64,000 nucleotides of DNA from Stomoxys calcitrans (lineage: Eukaryota > Arthropoda > Insecta > Diptera > Muscidae). The stretch's first letter is position 1. Every line of letters starts with the position of its first letter. This document shows positions 33,395-43,200 of the stretch, in pieces. Made by a program: the position numbers and the translations under genes. The DNA lies in NCBI RefSeq assembly GCF_963082655.1, contig NC_081554.1, forward strand, positions 47,227,761 to 47,291,760, written 5' to 3'. Under the pieces are notes generated by a model. That model was not told the origin of the DNA. It did no database searches and saw nothing but the letters and a program-made list of their open reading frames with translations.

Positions 33395-34240
33395 CACTAC
33401 AGAGAACATATTTTTTGATCGTCGTAAAATTCTCGAACGATTCAACGATGTCCGTGTGTCTGTGCGTCCGTCCGTCTGTGCGTCCGTAAGTTGTAATTAC
33501 GCTACTACAGTTTTTAAAAATTAAGATATTGAGCTGAAATTTGGCACAACCCCGTATTTCTTTCATACGCAAGTTAAATTCTTGAATGGGGCAAATCGGC
33601 TACTATTTGCCATATAGCTGTTATTTAGACCGATTTGGCGATTACGGGTCTTAAGCCCTTAACAGGCGCATTTATTGTCCGATTTCGTTGAAATTTGGCA
33701 CAGTGAGCTTTATCAGGCCCGTCGACATTCAAATCGAATATGGTTCAGATCGAACCATATGTGGATATAGTTGCCATATGTACGTTCTGGCTATGTAGGC
33801 TCTTAAGCATATAACAGACGTATTATCCAATTTTGCTGAAAATTTGAGCAGTGAGTTGCACTAGGCCCCCACTATCCCAGCCGAGAATGATCTGCATTAG
33901 ATAATATTCAGTTATAGCTGTCATATAGATCAATCTGCCGCTTTAGGGTCTTGAACCGATATCAGGCTCATTTATTGTGTGATTTAGCTGAAATTTGGCA
34001 TAGTGAGTTAGCCTAAAAATTCCGAAGCGAATATGGTCCATATCGGGGTATATTGGAACATAACTGCCTTTTAGGCTGATCTGGCGATTCAGGGTCTCAA
34101 GCCCAGAAGAGGGGCATTTATTACCCGATTTCAATGAAACTTAGACCAATGAGTTTTTTTAGACCTGCCGACATTCGAACTAAATATGGTCCAGATAGGA
34201 CCACATGCGGGAATACACCCAGCAGATGTTCTTTAGGCTC
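33395..34240 (-). repeat. DINE-like element, subfamily 3, with GTCCG microsatellite
   Basis: Bases 33447-33487 are GTCCGTGTGTCTGTGCGTCC-type microsatellite. Four to five eroded units then follow with TTGCCATATGTACG, GGTCTTAAGCCC and TGAAATTTGGCACAGTGAG. Its closest relative in the window is 1440-1957. A short frame at 33369-33572 only reads the microsatellite. Confidence 0.55.
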
Positions 34241-34350
34241 TTCTTCCTCCATCTAATCACAGCTTCGGGAATAATTATTACTGGCAAAGTGAGACGTCGT
34301 GACTGAGACGTCTTTTTTATCAAGCGGTAGACCTCTTCAAGTCTAGATTA

Positions 34351-34470
34351 GGCCACACCGCGCCACGCCATTCGGACTCGGCTATAAAAAGGAGGCCCCT
34401 TATCATTGAGCTAAAACTTTAATCAGACAGCACACATTGATATGGGAGAAGTTTGCCCCTGTTCCCCAAA
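34351..34470 (+). mobile_element. tRNA-derived SINE (family 1), internally deleted
   Basis: GGCCACACCG of the head is joined directly to CGCCACGCCATTCGGACTCG of the 3' half, followed by GGCTATAAAAAGGAGGCC and GAAGTTTGCCCCTGTTCC. Most of the tRNA-related part and the body are deleted. Confidence 0.65.
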
Positions 34471-34702
34471 TTCCCTCCCAGGATTACTTTGGCTGCTACC
34501 GTAATTGGCACAAACCTCTGCCTTAAAGACCGTACACTCGTCCGGCAGTCTCAGTGATTTTCGTATATTGAGTGCGTCGGAGTAGACCCCCAATCCCGTC
34601 CCTGCCTCCGCGGTGGAGCCGTTAGTGAAGACCGAAGCTTCGAGTGTCTCTGTATTGGTCCTCAAACACTCCTGCCACTCGGAAAAGCGAATAATAAATG
34701 TA
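34471..34702 (-). pseudogene. LINE RNase H fragment (I/R1-like)
   Basis: The minus strand reads ECLRTNTETLEASVFTNGST, then AGTGLGVYSDALNIRKSLRL and DECTVFKAEVCA. The FTDGS-like start (here FTNGS), G.GVY and the Glu of KAEV are RNase H landmarks; the first catalytic Asp is replaced by Asn. It is split from 34.95-35.38 kb by a MITE. Confidence 0.65.
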
Positions 34703-34939
34703 TTGGGTTGCCCAAAAAGTAATTGCGGATTTTTCATATAGTCGGCGTTGACAAATTTGTTCACAGCTTGTGACTCTGTAATTGCATTCTTTCTTCTGTC
34801 AGTTATCAGCTGTTACTTTTAGCTTGCTTTAGAAAAAAAGTGTGAAAAAAGTATATTTGATTAAAGTTCATTCTAAGTTTTATTAAAAATGCATTTACTT
34901 TCTTTTAAAAAATCCGCAATTACTTTTTGAGCAACCCAA
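34703..34939 (+). mobile_element. Mariner-type MITE, copy 5
   Basis: 237 bp with both ends and TA on each side. One base differs in the right terminal repeat (TTTTTGAGCAACCC). Inserted in the LINE fragment. Confidence 0.9.
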
Positions 34940-34944
34940 TAATA

Positions 34945-35379
34945 TTCTTGATCGGTGTCGGTGCCAGATAGTCTCAGACCCTCTTAAATCTACCCTCCGC
35001 ATCCATGGTATCCAGAGTGGAAATGTCCGTCCTCCTTCAGCATGCCGAGCTCCCTCAGCCTGAGCGCAAGCTTGACGGCGCAGTTACGAATATACAATTC
35101 AATAGGTCGAATATCTAGCAAAGCCTCCAGACCTGCCTGCGGTGTGGATTTCAATCAGTACTAGTTTCACAATACGCGTAAATCATCTTTGGACTGACCC
35201 CCCATTTCCTACTGCAAATCGCGCACAGTGCCTTAAGGCTATTTCTTCCATATTCTTCTTCCAGGATAGTTCCGAATCAAGGACTAGGCCTAGGTATTCA
35301 AGGACTAGGCCTAGGTATTCAGGTATTCAAGGACTAGGCCTCAGCCTAAGCGAAACTTGGCGGTGCAGTTCCGAATATA
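34945..35379 (-). pseudogene. LINE RT C-terminal fragment and 21-bp tandem repeat
   Basis: Minus-strand text such as LYIRNCAVKLALRLRELGML resembles the region after the RT domain in R1/I-like LINEs, preceding the RNase H at 34.5-34.7 kb on the same strand. Within it 35279-35341 is a short tandem repeat of AAGGACTAGGCCTAGGTATTC. Similar text restarts at 35640-35700 beyond the next MITE. Confidence 0.45.
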
Positions 35380-35616
35380 TTGGGTTGCCCAAAAAGTAAT
35401 TGCGGATTTTTTAAAAGAAAGTAAATGCATTTTTAATAAAACTTAGAATGAATTTTAATCAAATATACTTTTTTACACTTTTTTTTCTAAAGCAAGCTAA
35501 AAGTAACAGCTGATAACTGACAGAAGAAAGAATGCAATTACAGAGTCACAAGCTGTGAAAAAATTTGTCAGCGCCGACTATATGAAAAATCCGCAATTAC
35601 TTTTTGGGCAATTCAA
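35380..35616 (-). mobile_element. Mariner-type MITE, copy 6
   Basis: Full-length 237 bp in minus orientation with flanking TA. The right end reads GGGCAATTCAA, two changes from the usual end. It lies 440 bp from copy 5 in the opposite orientation. Confidence 0.88.
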
Positions 35617-35757
35617 TAGAATTCAATTGGTCACATATTCAGTATATTCTCCAGACCTGCCTGCGGTTTGGATCTCAACGCTACCGTGATTCCGACTCAA
35701 GAAACTCTGGACCTTCTTAAACTCCCTTTCTATGGCTCTTCACCAGTGCCTTATACC

Positions 35758-36296
35758 TCAGTGTCAAAGAGAAAGATGCTCAGTATGCTTTGACATTTCA
35801 TCATGAATAGACTTACTAACGAGCAACGCTTGCAAATCATTGAATTTTATTACCAAAATCAGTGTTCGGTTCGAAATGTGTTCATTCACCGTAACGTTGC
35901 GTCCAACAGCATCTTTGAAAAAATACGGTCCAATGATTCCACCAGCGTACAAACCACACCAAACAGTGCATTTTTCGGGATGCATGGGCAGTTCTTGAAC
36001 GGCTTCTGGTTGCTCTTCACTCCAAATGCGGCAATTTTGCTTATTTACGTAGCCATTCAACCAGAAATGAGCCTCATCGCTGAACAAAATTTGTCAAAAT
36101 TTGAACACATTTCGAACCGAACACTGATTTTGGTAATAAAATTCAATGATTTGCAAGCGTTGCTCGTTAGTAAGTCTATTCATGATGAAATGTCAAAGCA
36201 TACTGAGCATCTTTCTCTTTGACACCATGTCTGAAATCCCACGTGATCTGTCAAATACTAATGCATGAAAATCCTAACCTCAAAAAAATCACCCTT
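35758..36296. mobile_element. Foldback derivative of a DUF4817 transposon, left-truncated copy
   Basis: Bases 35764-35884 (from AGAGAAAGATGCTCAG through TGAATAGACTTACTAACG to CGAAATGTGTTC) recur as the reverse complement at 36098-36224, so the transposase N-terminus (MNRLTNEQRLQIIEFYYQNQ) points inward from both arms. The centre holds minus-strand FSDEAHFWLNGYV, MHPEKCTVWCG and IIGPYFFKD from the catalytic domain. The right end AAAAAATCACCCTT is present; the left end is lost. Open frames of 139 and 107 residues read the same palindrome and are not separate genes. Confidence 0.8.
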
Positions 36297-37197
36297 TTTT
36301 TTTGTTGGCTATAGGCAGCAATGTATTTGCTACTCACATCTATTATTGTGATCAATCGATTTATTTGTTATGTACGCTATGCCAGCAATAAATGCTAAAT
36401 AACATATCGCACCATTTTAAGACTCGTTCGAACCACAATATTGCAAAATCGCATTACAATTCAAGTTCAATAGCTTTCGATCATATATGGGGCTAAGACA
36501 AAATCTTTCAGCAAACAAAAATCCGCCTCAGACAGGTGCTTCTTTGGCACCATATACACACACATGTACGCCTTCCACAAGCCACACAAATCAAATTAAT
36601 TTCTATAGTTTTCAATGTTGCTACTTAAGTCAATTGCTTACTGTATATGGGACAGTCCATGACAAATTGAATATGGGATTTTTCAGTTGCATTTTATAAT
36701 GCATATATTTTGGTGAGTAACGAAAAATGGGTAAAATAGGGAGTTTATATGATTTAAGGCAAATATTTTTCAAGTTTTTTTTTTTTAATTTTTCCTTCTA
36801 TAACATAAATAAAATATATATAATTTGTGGATATCACTTATCCATCGAAGTTTACATGATATGCCTATTCAAATAAATTTACAAATTTTCTCACGTTTTT
36901 TCTTCATTTTTCGTTTTCTCAACAAACGCATTATATTTCTTCGGCTTTTTTTCCTACGCCCAATTATGGCATCATAACTATGCCTTTCAATTGCTGCGAT
37001 TTCCATTCATTGGAAAATAAAACTACAAAAAATGTGGCCTATGTTTATTGTGGCTATAAGTCATTGGGGTGTTGGCGGCTTTGTAAAATTATCAAGTTTT
37101 TTCTTTCTGGCTATTGGCCAAATGCCAATACCTGCCAATTTCCGAATAACAATAGACAGCTACTTCAGGGTCTTCATAAGCTTACAGAGCTGATATA
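36297..37197. other. AT-rich spacer, no gene recognised
   Basis: No domain-bearing frame. The frames at 36487-36699 and 36980-37264 are short, the second running into the MITE. Confidence 0.45.
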
Positions 37198-37414
37198 TTG
37201 GGTTGCCCAAAAAGTAATTGCGGATTTTTTAAAAGAAAGTAAATGCATTTTTAATAAAACTTAGAATGAACTTTAACCAAATATACTTTTTTACACTTTT
37301 TTTCTAGTGTAAAAAACAGCTGATAACTGACAAGAAAGAATGTCACAGAGCTGTGAAAAAATTTGTCAACGCCGACTATATGAAAAATCCGCAATTACTT
37401 TTTGGGCAATCCAA
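37198..37414 (-). mobile_element. Mariner-type MITE, copy 7, internally deleted
   Basis: Both ends and TA duplication present. About 20 bp are missing in two small gaps (CTAGTGTAAAAAACAGC and GAATGTCACAGAGCTGTG), giving 217 bp. Confidence 0.88.
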
Positions 37415-37740
37415 TACTTATATGCATTGCTTTTAAAAGAGATGCAATGCAACTTTACATGCACTCGCACTCGTATATTGACTACTTATCCAAACATATT
37501 GCTTGGCGTTGGATGGAAATTACAAAAAATTTAGTGTTTGGGCGTCTGTTGGTGTTTTCCTATTTCAAGGTAAAAATAAGATTTGCAAAATGAAAAGCCT
37601 CGAGACGCATACACAATGATTTGAAGCTGAAATGTTGAGTGATCACTTTTTAAGTGTTTAGAAAAACTATAAAATATTCTGAAACAAATCATCTTAAACT
37701 GTTATCACACTAGCTTACAACAAAATTCTCAGAATGCTGT

Positions 37741-37968
37741 CTGAATCCAATTTAAGCTCAATAATAAGGAACCTCCTTTTTACAGCTGAGTCCGAATGGC
37801 AGTGCGACACCACTTGGGTATGCATGGCTTAGTACTTCACAAATGTCGCTAGAATTGGTTGGGGAAAACCACTGTTGTAAAATATTTGCTGAGGTTCTCG
37901 TCAGGATTCGAACCAAGCGTTCAGGGGCATAGACGACCATGCTTACATCTGCATTTCGAAAGCCTTCA
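37741..37968 (-). mobile_element. tRNA-derived SINE (family 1), 3'-truncated
   Basis: Minus-strand head (ATGGTCGTCTATGCCCC, GGTTCGAATCC box B) and body down to TTGAGCTTAAATTGG. The terminal tail is missing. It lies just left of the minisatellite in which the BEL element inserted. Confidence 0.65.
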
Positions 37969-37983
37969 ACAAAAATCACCGTT

Positions 37984-38008
37984 AGCCTTCCTTAAAGAAA
38001 AAGCTACT
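37984..38008. repeat. Left part of 30-bp minisatellite with target duplication CTACT
   Basis: Twenty-five bases of a 30-bp unit end in CTACT (38004-38008), immediately before the 5' LTR. The unit is completed by AAAAT at 47559-47563, after a second CTACT at 47554-47558, and the minisatellite continues from 47564. Confidence 0.8.
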
Positions 38009-38401
38009 TGTTTGTGCCACACATCTTCCAGGTCTGCATTTTTATAATGCCACATACAGAGGGCACTGAGAACACTACACTTTTTAGTTCTAAATTTAGT
38101 TTTATGGTAAACTAAATGTCATTATTTTGAGAAGTCATGACTATGAAATGAAAGACTCGTTCATTCCGTTTTAACTTCGAGAGCAATAAAGTTCAGTCTT
38201 CGTAAAATCTAAACATATATCGTTTTTTTTTGTTAAGTCATTGTGACTTGGTATTAAGGTTACTTTTTTACATACATAACCCAAAAACACATTTCGAGTC
38301 TTAAGGGTTTTGGACTTTCCAAGCTTCCAAAAAGAATTTCTATCTTTCAGGAGGCCATTATCACCCTTTCGTTCACAGTCCACTGAACCCCAACGTTTTC
38401 A
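38009..38401 (+). repeat. 5' LTR of the BEL element (393 bp)
   Basis: Begins TGTTTGTGCCACACA and ends CAACGTTTTCA, giving canonical TG...CA ends. It matches 46596-46988 over the whole length with two differences seen by eye (T/A in CACACATC and A/T in AAAACACATTT). AATAAAG at about 38185 in the middle could serve as polyadenylation signal. A primer-binding site starting TGG was not found at 38402; the following bases are TGATCCTTCAACCC, and the primer tRNA is unknown to me. Confidence 0.9.
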
Positions 38402-40232
38402 TGATCCTTCAACCCGGATTTTGGCTAACCTAAAAGACGTGAAATCTGGAAAATCATCCAAATCAATCCCTGCAGTTCACAAGGAAAACCAGGTAACCTA
38501 CATGCCATTGTCGTACAAAATTTCTTCCTACATAAGTTTAGAAAGTACGAGCAACATTCTTTTTTTGTGAAGGTCAATTACACAAAAATTCATTTCCGTG
38601 AAAGTGATTTCAATTTCATTGTAAGTTCAATTTTTTCCAAGAAATTGATACTAAATTCTTTCGTTTGCTTGCTTATAATATTTTGCTTAAACTTCTGGCA
38701 ATTACAACTTCAAAAAAATTCGCTGAATTGGTTCACACATTTCAAACCAATCTCCTTATCAAGTGTGTCAAATTATTTTGCTTATTTCAATTTCAATCCT
38801 CTTAAACACAAAAACTTTGATCTTGATTTATAAGAAGACAAAGCACAGTAATTACACTAATGGTCTCCAAAGGCTCTACTTGACAGTTTTTTTGTCGTAT
38901 ATGGTACATTCGTGTTCATCATAGTGGTTATTAAAAAACAGGCAACAACAAAAAAAATACTCTTTACATCATATTTTTTCCTATCCATATTCCAATCGAT
39001 CACCACAGAATCAATCATCCACGTTGATTTTCATTCCTTTTTGATAAAAGTTGTAGGTACCTACAGACTACCCATCCCTTGTTGTTTCTTTATTCGCTGA
39101 CTACACGAGAGAACCACAAGCAGTACCAGTACCAGTTTTATAATTTTTTCTCACCATACTACAATCCCTCCGTCAAGAACTAGATTTTGTAGCTTAACCA
39201 AAGCTAAGCTACACGTTGTCTCCCACATCAGGTCGCTCGAATGTTGATGATTTTTTGCCTTTTCGTCTTATTCGTTGAAATTTCCAAACTAAGTGTGATA
39301 ACATATAGTGTAGACGAGCATGTGATAGATTTTATAAAATTTCATTTTGACTTGATGCCATCGAAATAAATAAAGGAATTAAATGAATATTTGGATGTTA
39401 AATTTATTAAAATTTCATATTATTCGAAGAGAAAAAAGATTGAGCGATTGAAATATAACCGAATTGTCAAATTTGGACAAACATTTAGTGCATTTGGTAT
39501 TGCTGTTACTGTTTTAGAAAGTCCACGTGAGTAGTGAGCAGTTTGCTGGTAAAGAAATAGTAGACAATTGAATAATTTTGATAATTGAGACTATTTAAAT
39601 AGAATAGTGGAAGAAGAAGAACAGCATTTCGCTAATTGATAAAGCAACTTTAGAAAAATTCGATGAAACCACACAATTGAGAAGAGAAATCAAAGGGCCA
39701 GGTGAAAGAAATAATTGTGTTGGATAAAAGTGTTTATAATTGATATTTTTGATGCTGCAGTCTATTCTAGTGGATACAACCAAACAAATTTTTTGATTCC
39801 TCTTCGGTGCATTAGTAAGTACGACAATTCCAAAGTCGTATATTAACCAGACTGTCCTTTGTGCATTAAGTTTCCGATATTTCGTTTTATTTTTTCAAAG
39901 TGAAATAACAATTAGAATCAAATTTTTAATTCCTTGTTTCTGATACGAATTACATTGCAGACAATTTTTAGTGGAGTGAATAGTACTGCATACTGTGTTC
40001 TTCATAGTTGGCTATATAGCTATTGTTTGGACGTTTTAGAGTTCTTAGACGTGGAGATTAGCTTTTTTTTTGGATCACCTTTGTTCGGTTTGCCCTCTTG
40101 GGATCCACTCACTTCCTTCAGAACATCGATTCTGGTAGAAATTTCCTTTGAAGTAGTGGCCCGTATAATTTGCATCGAATTTTCCTTTTTTTTTGACATC
40201 CGTTGCTAGCGAAAGATTTTTGATAGAACAGA
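38402..40232 (+). promoter_or_regulatory. Long leader with candidate splice sites
   Basis: This 1.83-kb leader carries no convincing ORF. Two donor-like sites are CCAG/GTAACC (cut after 38492) and ATT/GTAAGT (GT at 38621). A T-rich run followed by TTGCTAG ends at 40209, 24 bases before the gag-pol ATG; another acceptor-like CATTGCAG lies near 39960. The layout would allow an intron in the leader and splicing to the second ORF. These are motif matches only. Confidence 0.4.
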
Positions 40233-43200
40233 ATGGCCCTATCAAACTTTATCCAAATATCCGATGCTTTAATCGAGTTCAATGCAGAACTCGAAAGCGA
40301 ACTTCTGCACCAGTCCGCGATCCACTCCTTGGAGGTTCATCGGGACGAGTTGAGGGAAATATGGCAGAGAGTTAAACCAAAGTATGAGGCTAGCTTGGCT
40401 GAGTTAGCCGCTGCTGACGATAAGAGGGACATAGAAACCCTGAAAGCGCGGTATCAGACCACTTATCGAACTTACGTTTATGGCATAGCTAAAATAAGTG
40501 AGGTTATAGAATCCAAAAGGTCCGCTGCTGTTTCTCCCCCCAATCCAACGCGGTTGGAATTCTCTTCGAGTCCGAATGTAAACCTACCTCCTTGTGACAC
40601 CGACCTCTTTCACGGGGATTACCTCTCCTGGCCATCGTTTCGCGACCTTTTTACTGCCTTATACATCAATAACACGAGGCTCTCCCCTGTCGAAAAATTA
40701 TTTCACTTGAATTCCAAGACTCGCGGTGAAGCCAGGGAAATAGTTCGAAAGGCACCTCTCACGAATGAGGGATTTGAGTTAGCATGGAGGGCGTTGGAGG
40801 TTAGATTCGACAACAAACGTTTACTACTGAACAGCCAACTTAAGACCCTTTTTAATTTGCCAGGAATTACCGTTGAATCAAGCGAGTCCATAAAGCAGAT
40901 TCAAAGTACTATAAATGGGATTATAGCTTCACTAAAGCTCTATAGTATAGATATCAAGAGTTGGAACCCCATTTTTGTGTATGTTTGTTCCATGCGTTTG
41001 CCTGAGATCACATTGTCCCTGTGGGAGCAATCAGTCAAGAATAAAAGTGACTTTCCATCTTGGACAGAACTTGATTCCTTCTTGACATGTCGATTTCAGA
41101 CATTGGAGACGGTGAGGGATTTCGGTTTTCCCAGCACTTCTCAATCGATATCAAATTCCAAGAACGAGAACGTTGGCAAATCAATGCCAAAGAATAGCTC
41201 CTCCAAAAGAGTGAATTCGTATCGAAATGGTGTTGTCATTCCAAATTGTAAGTTATGCCCCAATGAAAACCACACCATAAGATTGTGTTCGAAATTTCAT
41301 AATATGACCTACGCCGATAGACTGACAACCGTGAAGCAGTTAAAATTATGCCTTAATTGTTTTTCTAAGGGACATCTTGTCAAAGACTGTAAAAGTGCAT
41401 TTAACTGCCAAAAATGCAACAGGAGGCACAACACTCTACTGCATCAAGACTGCAATGAGGAAATGGAAATTCCCGAAACTGATCAGAAATCGATACAGTC
41501 CACTTCCAATGGTGATTCCATTGTTCCCATACAGTCTTGTTTCGCAGCCAACAGCAAGACCGTGCTGTTGGGAACGGCCATGGTTGGTATCCGACATAAT
41601 GGGGAGATTTTCAAGGCACGAGCACTTTTCGATTCTGGGTCGGAAGCGTCTTTCCTGTCAGAACACCTTTTCAACTTGCTTAAACTAAAAGCACGCAAAT
41701 TTATGGCTCATATATCCGGCCTTAATGGCACCCTCTCTGCGAAGGCTCAGAAAATATGTATGCTTCAAATCACTTCTCCAATGACTTCAGGTTTTGACCT
41801 GGAGGCTCCCATTATGGTCATTCCTAAGCTAACATCCTCACTGCCTACTTTTTCTGTATCCGAGGAAATGTTTTCCACACTTCCTGACATCCACCTGGCA
41901 GACCCTGAGTTTTATCGGTCATCGTATATTGACATTTTGATAGGGGCAGATCTGATTCCGCAGGTCATGTTAAATGGCATTATTAATCCAGTTTGTGGGT
42001 CTCTTTTGGCCCAAGAAACAGTATTTGGTTGGATTCTGACCGGTCCCATTCCAAAAGAGCCTATTTCAGTCTTCCGCACTACTGTTTCACTTCCAGATGA
42101 TATCGCCTTAGATGAACTAGTTTCCAAATTCTGGGAACTGGAGGACCTCCCTAGGGTTAAACCTATTTCCGATATGGACAAGTATTGTGAGGACATGTTC
42201 GTGGAAACCACCACCAGAAACGAGGCAGGCCGGTATATTGTTACGCTGCCATTTAAACCCGAATTTCCTTCCGGTATTCAACTCGGGCAGTCCCAAAAGA
42301 TAGCTCTTTCTCAGTATACAAGAAATGAGAATCGGCTTCTCAGAGATATTGAGCTCAAGAGGCAGTACGATGCGGTTCTGGCAGAGTATATTGAATTAGG
42401 CCATATGAAGAGGGTAAGGGACATTGATTTCACTCCCAAATCCAATTTTCACTACTTGCCACACCATGCTGTTGTTCGTCCAAATAGCGTTACTACAAAA
42501 GTTCGTGTAGTGTTCAACGCGTCAAACCCTACCTCTAATGGTATGAGTTTGAACGACGTCCTCCACCCTGGTCCATCTTTGCAGAAAGATCTGTGCACTT
42601 TATTACTCCAGTGGCGATTTTATAAAGTGGTTTTCAATAGCGATATTGAAAAAATGTATCGCCAGATTTGTGTCCATCCGAAACACACTACATTCCAGAG
42701 AATTCTCTACCGAAAGTCCCCTTACGATGAAATCGAAGAATTTGAGCTACAGACGGTTACGTTTGGGGTAAATTGTGCCCCATTCTTGGCTCTACGCACA
42801 ATTCAGCAACTGGCTACAGACGTAAGGCTTCAATATCCGCTTGCAAGCGAGATTTTGGAATCGTCGATGTACGTCGACGATGTTCTTGGGGGGAGTCATG
42901 ATATTTTGTCCGCAACTAAGACCCAGAAGGAACTCATTTCGGCCTTGGGGACAGCCGGTTTTTTATTGAGAAAATGGACTTCTAACTCTAAGGAGTTCCT
43001 AAAATCCATTCCAAAGGACCATCTTCTGAATTCCGAATTTCTTGAGTTTGAAGATTCAAGTAAGGCCAAGACTCTGAGTGTTCGTTGGAACGCGAAACTT
43101 GATGATTTTTATTTCGTAGCCGGGCAATTAGACGCAAATTCCGATCCCACTAAGAGGAATATTCTTTCCAATATATCGAAACTATTCGACCCAGCTGGGT

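Noticed and set aside
34703..35616. One composite transposon bounded by two MITEs in opposite orientation
   Set aside because: Each copy has its own two ends and TA duplication, and the sequence between is ordinary LINE debris.
36487..37264. Possible small host genes
   Set aside because: Short frames with no domain, no splice context and AT-rich codon content; one runs into a MITE.
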